Origin: Candidatus Nitrosopumilus sp.
GTDB taxonomy: Archaea; Thermoproteota; Nitrososphaeria; Nitrososphaerales; Nitrosopumilaceae
Direction of reading: 5' to 3'
DNA: 64,000 bases
NCBI GenBank assembly: GCA_013215285.1
Contig: JABSRD010000002.1
Span: forward strand, 1-64,000
Both the position numbers and the translations under genes were made by a program. The notes below the pieces were generated by a model that saw only the letters and a list, made by a program, of their open reading frames with translations, did not search any database and was not told the origin of the DNA. Each line of letters begins with the position of its first letter. Position 1 is the stretch's first letter. Positions 50,901 through 58,022 of this stretch are shown in pieces.

Positions 50901-51940
50901 GATAGTGTTGCATCAGAACCTCCAGATACTAAATCAAGATTAGTGATTGCAGTTGGTGCAATACCATCAGTGGCAGTTACTGTAGCACTTACCAATGGTA
51001 TAGTATCATTATCTTGAATATTGCCTGCAGTGTATATTACGTCAGGGGTCTGATCTGCAACGGATGGGTGAGTAAAGATGATTGAAGTATCATCAGCTAG
51101 TGTACCACCACCAGTTGCACCAGAGATATTTGCAGTTGCAGCAGTTGCCGTTTGGCCAGCAAATGTCCACTGAGATAATGTCAAAGTACCATCAACTGGT
51201 TTACTAAATGTTACAGTTGTTTGAGTATTAAAATTAGATACTGCAGTGTATGTCGGAGCACCTAGAGTATTAACTACGGATTCACCACTAAAGTCCAGCA
51301 AAACGTTTCCTGATGTCTCTGAGAAGGATCCTGTTGCTCTAGTGTAAGAGATAGTTATAGTGTCAGTGTCAGTAACTGTTGCACCTGTAATTCCAAGTGT
51401 GATAGTAGTACCAGAAGTGGATACAATTGAACCAATTGAACCGCTAGCTACTCCTCCAAGTGTAAAGTCACCAATTGCTGCTGAATTATCAGATACAGAT
51501 GTGTCTACAGTGATTTCAATTTGTGTATCGGAAATAGTTGTTGCACTGCTAAATGCTGGACGAGTAGAATCAATTCCAGGTGCAGTTCCAGCAACTATGC
51601 TTGTAATTTCAGTACCGATATTGCTTGAACTGTCTTGAAGTGTAATACTAACAGTTAGTGCATTTGCATCCAAGACATCACCATCACCTACACCTACAGT
51701 ATCAGTAATGGTATATTCACCACCAGAAGTTTCAGCAAAGACTGCAGTTTGTCCGTTAATTGATTGAGTACCAGATGCTGTTAATCCTGTTTCAGCACCG
51801 CCAGCAGTTACAGTAACTACGATTGGATCACCAATTGCTGCAGTGTTACCTGATGTTGGAGATACAGAAGTTACAGTGAATGTTGGAGCTGTAGTGTCAA
51901 GTGTGTTTGATACTGCTTGTGGAGTGACAAAGTCTGCCAA
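47909..51940 (-). CDS. Fragment 4 of the giant surface protein, C-terminal part
   Basis: 1343 aa by first ATG; the frame is open upstream to the TGA at 52091. It holds several ~100-aa repeats (T-A-P-T-F-T-V and L-T-L-T-F-T-T-N-E-A type units), a Gly/Ser hinge (GFGGSGSSGGGGSG), a conserved domain of ~200 residues, a Pro/Glu-rich linker and a helical segment. That segment (I-P-P-Y-V-K-H-L-V-K-W-I) resembles C-terminal modules of thaumarchaeal surface proteins. It has no terminal membrane anchor. Confidence 0.75.
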   Translation of the reverse strand: MADFVTPQAVSNTLDTTAPTFTVTSVSPTSGNTAAIGDPIVVTVTAGGAETGLTASGTQSINGQTAVFAETSGGEYTITDTVGVGDGDVLDANALTVSITLQDSSSNIGTEITSIVAGTAPGIDSTRPAFSSATTISDTQIEITVDTSVSDNSAAIGDFTLGGVASGSIGSIVSTSGTTITLGITGATVTDTDTITISYTRATGSFSETSGNVLLDFSGESVVNTLGAPTYTAVSNFNTQTTVTFSKPVDGTLTLSQWTFAGQTATAATANISGATGGGTLADDTSIIFTHPSVADQTPDVIYTAGNIQDNDTIPLVSATVTATDGIAPTAITNLDLVSGGSDATLSAEGDVLTLTFTTNEAITTPTITIAGEAPDVGPTDLGSATSWSATYTTAEADVVDASTAAVSVTFADLAGNAGSGSPDITLDSGGVTFDFTAPTVAITYSTAGPYKSGAPVTITATFNEAVADSPVPQLSISGANTIATTNMVKSSTTVYTFAHTVGTGDGTATVAMATAEDAAGNLVVSTPTSGATFTVDNTAPLFVEAFVSGTKSIVVAYNEPVITSAGEYTSITVGAQSTETGSSLVGSTTPSITVIWSTATASSSGTDSGITFDIETTVTDLAGNLLGNSGTKVIAATIDATEITTATLTDTDSDGTVDIALTDDTLIETIVAPAGTTPIVDVSAFTDSGAGTATFPATTITVESSTATIEFPPSVEVSGFSASETIEVTVSIKVPDAAFATAFPDLNLSNVDVVEFGDPDVDLTFSVPVKITIPGLAGTVFSINAAGATLEIQACDVTVINSATADTFIGTITGTAILDGEACFVNTDIWTKHFSGFGGSGSSGGGGSGDSTPPSFSVGFTQNEFPLRYDGVNYQSYQFETIHTAQIKTGEESQTTLTVYENSGAGNMKHVELYVNQHGSQILNDLTETIVIYDEQSGLEIIDPHNLIATANVVPSISGNKSVFDFTVIFKDEIPQSDVLFRAWDIKRNSVQFLLPDALMVTISEQSSNIISITPESGISDTEPESESVVPEATPGTSETVPGISEPVPEVELQTKTWTDGQLSVLKQWGGYDVETASDADVLSKFGIKGEQIPPYVKHLVKWILDDQVNQEEFVNALQYLKRTGALSNNDRTSSFNVQPQSELEEFTLNTDSLSDNIKFKFNDSSDYFRQANLGDLEDKIRTLRSLANNAEIQKELINSNDEFETFENLYELTTQRDIKWSQNPNTITPFMATLMDNDSALMAKAIIEHHKDDLVPLTSIAITNAYGANVIITEKTQDYMQNDESWWSNTKTDGVYVMSGSNSEGYSGVYTAELSVSVNDDDGHFIGIIKATVNFEKALLE

Positions 51941-52090
51941 AAAGTTGCCTACTGCATCATCAATGGAACCACCTGCTCTAGTATAATCAATAGTTACAAC
52001 ATCATCATCAGCAATTGTTGCAGTGATGACGTTAAGTGTGATTGTAGTGCCAGAGACAGATGCAATTGAACCAATTGTAGCACCAGATAC

Positions 52091-53743
52091 TCATCCTAGG
52101 GTAAAGTCATTAAAGTCTGCAGAGTTATTAGATACAATTTCACTTGTAGTAATTGCAATTTGGGTAGTGGAGACAGTTGTTGCACTGACAAATATTGGAT
52201 CTCCGGGTAATGTCTGAGTTAGAGCATCTACAAACTCTGTACCTTGATCAAATATATCAAATAAATTACCAGTTACAGGTATAGTATAGGTAATAGCAGG
52301 AAGATTATCACTTGTTACACCAGTGACAGTTAATTCCATAGTATCCATACCACCAGGATCAGATACTGCAGTTACAGTACCTTCATCTAGTGTCCAGTTA
52401 GCATCATCATTATCTTGACCAGAAACAGTTTCACTCCAAGTTACCTCAATCAGACCATCAGTAAGTTTTATGGCAGATATCATAACAGGTGCTACATCAT
52501 CTAATGCTACACCACTCTCATCATCTGGCACAGCATTTGGGGTATTGGTGGTTTCTAGATCCTCTAAAGCACCATTTGCTAAAACATAAGCAACATTAGG
52601 AGTTTCATCGGTCCCAGTAAGTCCAGAAATGGTTAGAGACACAAAATTATCAATACCTGCAGGATCAGATACAGCAGTTACAGTACCTGCACTTAATGTC
52701 CACTGATCAATAGACGTATCAGCAAGACCATCAATATCTTCACTGAAAATAACATCAATGTTAGTAGTAGATGTTCTGATAACTTCAACGACTACAGGAA
52801 TTGCAGTTACAGCTTGATTAGTAAAGTTATCTACATCATTTCCTGCAGCATCCTGAAAAGTTGCGCCACCACTGTTTGACATAGTTATTAAAACTCCAGA
52901 TTCTGTTGCAGATTCAGTTTCATTTACTACTACATCAACAAAGAAAAGTGTTCCACCAGGATCAGACACAGTTTGTGCAGTACCACCACTGGCACCACTA
53001 AAACTGTAATCACCAGCAGCTTGTGATGTGCCATCAATGAATTCACTAAAGTAAATTCTGTAAACTGATTGACCACCACCATCATTAGAATCAATCAGGG
53101 CAGCACGTACTACAACAGCTGGTGCCTCATCAACTGCAGTTGCACTGAGGGTTCCAGCAGCTGCTTCATTAGCAGTCACATCAGATATAGCACCAACAAT
53201 ATCTACGAAAGGAGTCTCATCAGTGTCAAATGTATCTGCAGAGAAATTAAGATCAACACTATCATTATCGGCGTTGTTTGCATCATCATTAATGAAAGTA
53301 ACAGACGTTGGTACATTCCCATCTACAAGAAAATCAGCAGCTATAATCGTAGCAGTATCAACATCATCAGCATCAAAGCGCACATTAACAGTAGCATCAT
53401 CAAGCAAAGCTGCCCCATTAAGTGCTGGAGCAGTACTGTCAAGAGTAAATGTGCTGCCAGATGTTTGATCAGCAATACCACTACCAGCTGTTTGTCCATC
53501 ATCAGTAAATGTAGATAGAATTGTAATATCAGGAGAAACAGGTGTTATAGAGTTGAGTTCTGCCTCATCAGTGTCAGATAGTGTGACAGTTAAGATATTC
53601 AAACCTGTGCCAGAACGTGCAACAGCAGAACCAGCATCAATTGTTACAGTAGTACTTGGAGGAGCAGCTTCAATTACAATTTCATTAAGTGCAACAACAT
53701 TACTGCCAGGAACAGTTACAGGTTCATCATAAGTTAAAACCAA
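52091..53743 (-). CDS. Fragment 3 of the giant surface protein
   Basis: 550 aa by first ATG; the true frame begins upstream at A-N-I-A-Q-T near 53845. Repeats include L-V-L-T-Y-D-E-P-V and T-A-P-A-L-N-G. It ends at a TGA after D-F-N-D-F-T-L-G and is in the same frame as fragment 4, so this break is a single codon change rather than an indel. Confidence 0.7.
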   Translation of the reverse strand: MVLTYDEPVTVPGSNVVALNEIVIEAAPPSTTVTIDAGSAVARSGTGLNILTVTLSDTDEAELNSITPVSPDITILSTFTDDGQTAGSGIADQTSGSTFTLDSTAPALNGAALLDDATVNVRFDADDVDTATIIAADFLVDGNVPTSVTFINDDANNADNDSVDLNFSADTFDTDETPFVDIVGAISDVTANEAAAGTLSATAVDEAPAVVVRAALIDSNDGGGQSVYRIYFSEFIDGTSQAAGDYSFSGASGGTAQTVSDPGGTLFFVDVVVNETESATESGVLITMSNSGGATFQDAAGNDVDNFTNQAVTAIPVVVEVIRTSTTNIDVIFSEDIDGLADTSIDQWTLSAGTVTAVSDPAGIDNFVSLTISGLTGTDETPNVAYVLANGALEDLETTNTPNAVPDDESGVALDDVAPVMISAIKLTDGLIEVTWSETVSGQDNDDANWTLDEGTVTAVSDPGGMDTMELTVTGVTSDNLPAITYTIPVTGNLFDIFDQGTEFVDALTQTLPGDPIFVSATTVSTTQIAITTSEIVSNNSADFNDFTLG

Positions 53744-53760
53744 AATTCCAGCATCAACAT

Positions 53761-54312
53761 CTACAACCCAAGTAGATAGTACAGGTTCAGCAGCGTCAGT
53801 AGATCCAGAAGCTGCAGAACCAGCAGTTTGTGCAATATTTGCACATTAACATTACCATTACTAAATGGTGCAAGGGATGCATCCTCAATTACAACGTCAA
53901 TTAGAGTAGGATTATTTGAGATTGCTTTAAGACCAAGTTCGTCAGTTGCACTCATTGCATATACTACAGATGTTGTACCTGCATCACCAGTAGAACCTAC
54001 ACTGCCAGTTTCATCTAGTTGATAATCATCATCATGTGCAGATGCATCCTCAAAGATGAAATCACCCAAGTTAACTGCAGTGATTGTATCCATTGGTTCA
54101 TTAAAGTTGAAAGTTACAGTATTTGCAGAATAATCGATTGCTACAGTAAATGTTGGGGCAGAGGCATCCCTAGCATAAGTTGCACCAGTAGTTTGAGTAG
54201 AAACTGATGGACCAGTTTGACCATCAGTAGTAAAAGTAGCTGCAAGAGTAATGTCAGGAGTGGCAAGAGTCTCACTGTTTAATTCTACCCAGTCAGCTCC
54301 AGAAAGATCCAC
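53761..54312 (-). CDS. Fragment 2 of the giant surface protein
   Basis: 183 aa by first ATG. The real frame extends upstream from G-D-T-V-T-R-S-G (near 54355). It contains A-T-F-T-T-D-G-Q-T-G, homologous to a segment of fragment 3, and loses frame at N-V-N-V near 53845; the last ~25 residues are a Leu-rich artefact. Confidence 0.65.
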   Translation of the reverse strand: MDLSGADWVELNSETLATPDITLAATFTTDGQTGPSVSTQTTGATYARDASAPTFTVAIDYSANTVTFNFNEPMDTITAVNLGDFIFEDASAHDDDYQLDETGSVGSTGDAGTTSVVYAMSATDELGLKAISNNPTLIDVVIEDASLAPFSNGNVNVQILHKLLVLQLLDLLTLLNLYYLLGL

Positions 54313-54314
54313 AG

Positions 54315-54980
54315 TTAAGATTTCAAGATCGTCACCACTTCGTGTAACTGTGTCACCAGATCAAGAGTTACAGTAGTAGCATCAGGATGAATAATAATAT
54401 CACTTGCACTAAGGGTGCTAGGATCAGTTACAGGTTCATCAAATGTTAAAATCAAAGTTTCTGCTGCAAAGTCAACTACCCAAGTTGAAAGTGTTGGAGC
54501 AGTAGTCTCAAAGTCAGGGCCAGCATCAGTTCCAGTTTCATTGTCAGCATTTGGAATAGGTGAACCAGTATTATCTTCAATAAAGCCTGCAGGATATTCA
54601 ATGGTGGCACTTGCACTGAAAGTTCCATCCCAGGTTGTCATACATGCGAGTCTATCAGTTGCATCTAATGTTATAGTAATAGTTTCTGTTTGACTAGCTA
54701 ATGCCCCATCATTGGTGACAAGACTGCCAGTGCCCAATGTACAAATCAAACTGCTATCATCAAAAACTTGAACTTGATCAGCATTTGCATTATGTGCTGA
54801 AATAGTAGAACCACCACCGGCATCCCACAATGTTTCAAATGTACCATCAAAGCCTTGAACAATATCAATAGTAGTAGTTCCAGCTGTAGGTGCAGCTGCA
54901 AATGCATCCTGCATTGGAACTACAGATACAACACCAAGTATCAGAATTATCGACAATAATGAAAGATTAAATCGATTCAA
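54315..54980 (-). CDS. Fragment 1 of the giant surface protein: signal peptide and first repeats
   Basis: 221 aa from a TTG start. A clear signal peptide (residues 1-29, ending D-A-F-A-A) is followed by beta domains with L-I-L-T-F-D-E-P-V, a motif repeated in fragment 3. Out-of-frame reading begins after V-T-L-D, giving a nonsense tail. Confidence 0.7.
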   Translation of the reverse strand: MNRFNLSLLSIILILGVVSVVPMQDAFAAAPTAGTTTIDIVQGFDGTFETLWDAGGGSTISAHNANADQVQVFDDSSLICTLGTGSLVTNDGALASQTETITITLDATDRLACMTTWDGTFSASATIEYPAGFIEDNTGSPIPNADNETGTDAGPDFETTAPTLSTWVVDFAAETLILTFDEPVTDPSTLSASDIIIHPDATTVTLDLVTQLHEVVTILKS

Positions 54981-55268
54981 GAAGAATTACTCCAATTTAC
55001 AATATAATTACCATTAACTGTAAGTGCCCGTACCCATGTTCTAGTCGTAAAATTCACCGAATGGCGTCTATTAAAGATAGTGCATACTTTAAGCAAATTG
55101 TAACATTAAGAAAGTAGACTCAAAACTCAAGGTTTGACTAGAACACAAATGAGAGTTGAATCAATTAATCATATCAAAAATTACACATAGCCTCAAATGT
55201 CAAAAAAAACAGAGTCAATCTACAAAAATTAGAATTTTCCAAACTTAGACATATAGAGTTAGAATTAA
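54981..55268. other. Divergent intergenic region between the surface gene and purN
   Basis: The 288 bp hold no gene I can support. They contain the surface-gene TATA element (55001-55010), a locally less AT-rich patch around 55025-55065 and further AT-rich spacer before the TTG of purN. Confidence 0.6.
55001..55010 (-). promoter_or_regulatory. TATA box of the giant surface gene
   Basis: TAATTATATT on the minus strand is centred 25 bp upstream of the TTG at 54980, supporting that start and a leaderless transcript. Confidence 0.45.
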
Positions 55269-55910
55269 TTGCAGGCTGAAATTACTAATCAACAATTGCT
55301 AAATCTAGGAATTTTAATCTCAGGTCGTGGTAGTAACATGGAATCCATTTTAAAATCAATTAAGAAAAAAAAGATTCCAATTAATGCTGCAGTAATAATT
55401 TCAAACAAACCTGATGCAAAGGGTCTAAAAATTGCAGAAAAACTTGGAGTAAGTATCGAGGTAATTGAGAGTAAAGGATTCAAGAACAGATGGGAATATG
55501 ACAAAAAAATAATTTCTACTTTGATAAAATATGGGGTAACTCCAAAAAATGGTCTCGTATGTCTTGCAGGATTTATGAGAATTATCAGTCCAGAATTTGT
55601 AAAAAAATACAAAAACAGAATCATCAATATTCATCCAGCTTTACTTCCATCATTTCCAGGACTTGATTCTCAAAAACAAGCACTAGATTATGGTGCAAAG
55701 TATTCAGGATGTACAGTACATTTTGTAGATGCAGGAATGGATACAGGTCCAGTAATAATTCAAGCAATAGTCAAAGTCAAAGAAAATGACACTGTAGAAA
55801 CACTGTCAAAAAGAATTCTAAAAGAGGAGCATAAGATTTATCCTGAAGCAGTGAATCTTTTTGCAAGAAAAAAGATCAAAGTCGTAGGACGAAGAACAAT
55901 TATCAGCTAA
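55269..55910 (+). CDS. purN: Phosphoribosylglycinamide formyltransferase (GART, PurN type)
   Basis: 213 aa. It transfers the formyl group of 10-formyl-tetrahydrofolate to GAR in purine synthesis. Visible are L-G-I-L-I-S-G-R-G-S-N-M near residues 13-24, the catalytic Asn-His region I-I-N-I-H-P-A-L-L-P-S-F-P-G near 117-130, and V-D-A-G-M-D-T-G-P-V-I with the essential Asp. The start is TTG. It converges with the cupin gene with a 4-bp overlap. Its donor is likely supplied by the nearby folD product. Confidence 0.95.
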   Translation: MQAEITNQQLLNLGILISGRGSNMESILKSIKKKKIPINAAVIISNKPDAKGLKIAEKLGVSIEVIESKGFKNRWEYDKKIISTLIKYGVTPKNGLVCLAGFMRIISPEFVKKYKNRIINIHPALLPSFPGLDSQKQALDYGAKYSGCTVHFVDAGMDTGPVIIQAIVKVKENDTVETLSKRILKEEHKIYPEAVNLFARKKIKVVGRRTIIS

Positions 55911-56227
55911 GTATCAGGTCCGCCAAAAAAATACAACACTTTGAGTTCCTTTGAATTCCCATGAAAATAGTGCTTAACGTCTTTTGCTACAAAGAACAAT
56001 TTGTCCTTTGAGACTTTGTAATCCTTGTTTTTGATTTTCAAAAAACCATTCCCCTCAATCACATAATATACCTCATCACTAGAATGTGGAACTTGAGTGT
56101 CTTCTTCCCCAGGTGCTAAAACTAAAACGCCAGCAGCTAAACTATCTCGATTAATAAAAGTGTGAAAATAGGAATTGCTTTTTTTAATTTTTTCCAAATA
56201 AGTGGATAAATCAAATTCTAGCTTCAA
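55907..56227 (-). CDS. Small cupin-domain protein
   Basis: 106 aa. It has a single cupin barrel with metal-binding motif 1-like H-S-S-D-E-V-Y-Y-V-I-E-G-x-G near residues 48-61 and motif 2 with H-Y-F-H-G. Two further His could complete a metal site. The catalytic or binding role is unknown. TTG 56227 follows the stop of the monooxygenase-like gene after 1 bp, so they are coexpressed. It overlaps purN at its 3' end by 4 bp. Confidence 0.8.
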   Translation of the reverse strand: MKLEFDLSTYLEKIKKSNSYFHTFINRDSLAAGVLVLAPGEEDTQVPHSSDEVYYVIEGNGFLKIKNKDYKVSKDKLFFVAKDVKHYFHGNSKELKVLYFFGGPDT

Positions 56228-56228
56228 C

Positions 56229-56513
56229 TTATTCAGCAGCTACAGTGTATGTTTTTCTCACAGGATCTGCACTCATAAAGGAATGTCCTTTTGGATGAAT
56301 TTTTTCGTGTTCAGGACTTTGATGCATTTTGATGAAGGTGTCTTTACTTTCATGCTCCACAATTATCCTATAACTTCCATCACCGGATTTTAGAAATTTT
56401 CTTGATACAAATCCAGGAAAGCTAGACAATACCTGATTTGATTCAGAAAACCAACTTTTGAAATCATCTTCAGCGCCCTCTTTGAGTTGAATATCTGCTA
56501 TCATTACAAACAT
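56229..56513 (-). CDS. Antibiotic-biosynthesis-monooxygenase (ABM) domain protein
   Basis: 94 aa ferredoxin-like fold: F-V-M-I-A-D-I-Q-L-K-E-G-A-E near the start, then S-W-F-S-E-S-N, F-P-G-F-V-S-R-K-F and I-I-V-E-H-E-S-K-D-T-F. ABM proteins are cofactor-free monooxygenases, haem-degrading enzymes or haem binders. It is coupled to the cupin gene (1-bp gap), and a pair of small barrel proteins may act on the same unknown compound. Confidence 0.75.
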   Translation of the reverse strand: MFVMIADIQLKEGAEDDFKSWFSESNQVLSSFPGFVSRKFLKSGDGSYRIIVEHESKDTFIKMHQSPEHEKIHPKGHSFMSADPVRKTYTVAAE

Positions 56514-56605
56514 GTAATGACTAAAAAAAATCCCATTTAATTTCTTTTCGAAGATTTTCAGAAAAGAATTCCAAGAATTAAATATCTACAAATCAAAAAC
56601 AGGAC

Positions 56606-57469
56606 ATGACAGGAGTCAGAATTGATGGTAAAATTATCGCCCAAGCAGTAAAGGATAGAGTCAAACAAGCAGTTGAAGAATTAAAAAAACAAGGCATCAA
56701 TCCGTGCCTGGCCACAGTACTAATTGGAGAGAATCCAGCTTCTGCCACATATGTGAGAAACAAGCACAAAGCATGTGAAGAGGTAGGAATTATTACCAAA
56801 GACCACAAGCTTGATGCAAATATCACCCAGTCAGAATTAACTAAAATTATTGATGAATTAAATTTAGATAGTACAGTTCATGGAATTCTAGTACAGCTCC
56901 CATTACCTGAGCAATTAGATGAATTTACCACCACCTCAAGAATTTCACCATTAAAAGATGTAGATGGTTTAACGCCACATAATGCAGGGTTACTTACAAT
57001 GAAAAAAGCAGCACTAGTTGCATGTACACCATCAGGAATAATGGAGATGTTTGATTATCACAAAATTGATTTAGAAGGAAAAAATGTTGTATTAATTAAT
57101 CGAAGTAATCTTGTAGGAAAACCACTATATCAATTATTATTGGAAAAAAATGCTACAGTTCTAACATGTCATTCTAAAACTAAAAATTTAACAGAGCTTT
57201 GTCAATCTGCAGATATTATAATTACAGCAGTAGGGGATAGAAACAAGTTCACATTAACTCCTGAAATGATTAAAGATGGGGCAGTTGTTATTGATGTTGC
57301 AATATCAAGATTCCAAGAAAAATTAGTCGGAGATTCAGATTATGAGAAAATTATCCAAAAAGCATCATTTGCAACACCAGTTCCAGGAGGAGTCGGACCC
57401 ATGACAGTTGCCATGCTATTAAAAAATACAATTACTGCCGCATCATTGAGTACTCAAATTGGAAGATAG
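56606..57469 (+). CDS. folD: Bifunctional methylenetetrahydrofolate dehydrogenase/cyclohydrolase
   Basis: 287 aa, standard FolD length. It interconverts 5,10-methylene-THF, 5,10-methenyl-THF and 10-formyl-THF. Family marks are G-E-N-P-A-S-A-T-Y-V-R-N-K with catalytic Lys, V-Q-L-P-L-P near residues 92-97, V-D-G-L-T-P-H-N-A-G, V-L-I-N-R-S-N-L-V-G-K-P and T-P-V-P-G-G-V-G-P-M-T. It overlaps the cyclo-ligase gene by 11 bp, so folate one-carbon interconversion is encoded as a unit. Confidence 0.96.
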   Translation: MTGVRIDGKIIAQAVKDRVKQAVEELKKQGINPCLATVLIGENPASATYVRNKHKACEEVGIITKDHKLDANITQSELTKIIDELNLDSTVHGILVQLPLPEQLDEFTTTSRISPLKDVDGLTPHNAGLLTMKKAALVACTPSGIMEMFDYHKIDLEGKNVVLINRSNLVGKPLYQLLLEKNATVLTCHSKTKNLTELCQSADIIITAVGDRNKFTLTPEMIKDGAVVIDVAISRFQEKLVGDSDYEKIIQKASFATPVPGGVGPMTVAMLLKNTITAASLSTQIGR

Positions 57470-58022
57470 TGAAAACAAAAAATCACTTCGAAATCTCCTT
57501 TTAGAAAAAAGAGACAACACATCATATGATTTGTTAAAAATTGCTAGTAATAAAATGCAAAAAAAATTAAAGAAAATTTATGCATTTAAAAATGCTCAAA
57601 AAATCGGTGTGTACTATCCAATAGGAAGTGAGATTTTAACACAAAACATTATTCAAGAATTAATCAGTAATGGGAAAGAAGTATTTTTGCCCAAAGTGAT
57701 AGATGAAAAAATGGAATTTAGACGAATTACTGATTTTTCAAGCCTAGAAAGAGGAAGTTTTGACATAATGGAGCCAAGAGATGACTGTAAAGTGAATAAC
57801 AGTCTAGATGTTATTTTGGTTCCAACTGTAGGTATATCCCCAACAGGGGTAAGATTAGGGTATGGTCATGGATTTTATGACAAATTCTTAGCAGAACACA
57901 AAACTACAACGATATCTCTAATTTTAGAAAAACAAATTATAAAAAATATTCCAAAATCAGAACACGATATTCTCATGGATTGGGTGGTAACTGAAGATAG
58001 AATGTTTGAGACTCAAAGATAG
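57459..58022 (+). CDS. 5-formyltetrahydrofolate cyclo-ligase
   Basis: 187 aa. It recycles 5-formyl-THF to 5,10-methenyl-THF using ATP. Visible are I-G-V-Y-Y-P-I-G-S-E-I near residues 48-58, V-F-L-P-K-V, and the P-loop-like G-V-R-L-G-Y-G-H-G-F-Y-D-K-F-L. The start is TTG, inside the end of folD. It converges with purD, overlapping its end by 10 bp. Its product enters the FolD pool used by PurN. Confidence 0.92.
   Translation: MEDSENKKSLRNLLLEKRDNTSYDLLKIASNKMQKKLKKIYAFKNAQKIGVYYPIGSEILTQNIIQELISNGKEVFLPKVIDEKMEFRRITDFSSLERGSFDIMEPRDDCKVNNSLDVILVPTVGISPTGVRLGYGHGFYDKFLAEHKTTTISLILEKQIIKNIPKSEHDILMDWVVTEDRMFETQR

Larger units (their letters stand above)
47909..54980 (-). pseudogene. Giant secreted repetitive surface protein, split by two frameshifts and one nonsense codon
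   Basis: Four consecutive frames (54980-54315, 54312-53761, 53743-52091, 51940-47909) read as one protein once three lesions are repaired. (1) Near 54355-54362 the frame shifts by one base between V-T-L-D and G-D-T-V-T-R-S-G. (2) Near 53845 it shifts between N-V-N-V and A-N-I-A-Q-T-A-G. (3) At 52091-52093 a TGA replaces the Gly codon found in a homologous repeat (DFTLGG). The span is 7072 nt; adding two bases gives exactly 2358 codons. The protein has a TTG start, a signal peptide (LSIILILGVVSVVP), many Ig/cadherin-like repeats and a C-terminal thaumarchaeal helical region (V-K-H-L-V-K-W-I-L-D-D). It is probably an S-layer or adhesin protein. Sequencing error is an equal alternative to true decay. 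Confidence 0.75.

Noticed and set aside
48900-53518. Plus-strand open frames antisense to the surface gene (for example 49857-50213, 50481-51017, 51360-51638, 53069-53518)
   Set aside because: They mirror the Thr/Ser/Ala/Val-rich repeat composition of the opposite strand, have no promoter or family signal, and break where the repeats change.
47909-54980. Programmed ribosomal frameshifting as the explanation of the surface-gene breaks
   Set aside because: No slippery heptamer or evident downstream structure is seen at either shift, and a third lesion is a plain TGA in place of Gly. Decay or sequence error is simpler.
54981-55268. A tRNA or structured RNA in the less AT-rich patch upstream of the surface gene
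   Set aside because: No acceptor or T-arm pairing or T-psi-C-like motif is present, and no stable long hairpin was found by eye.
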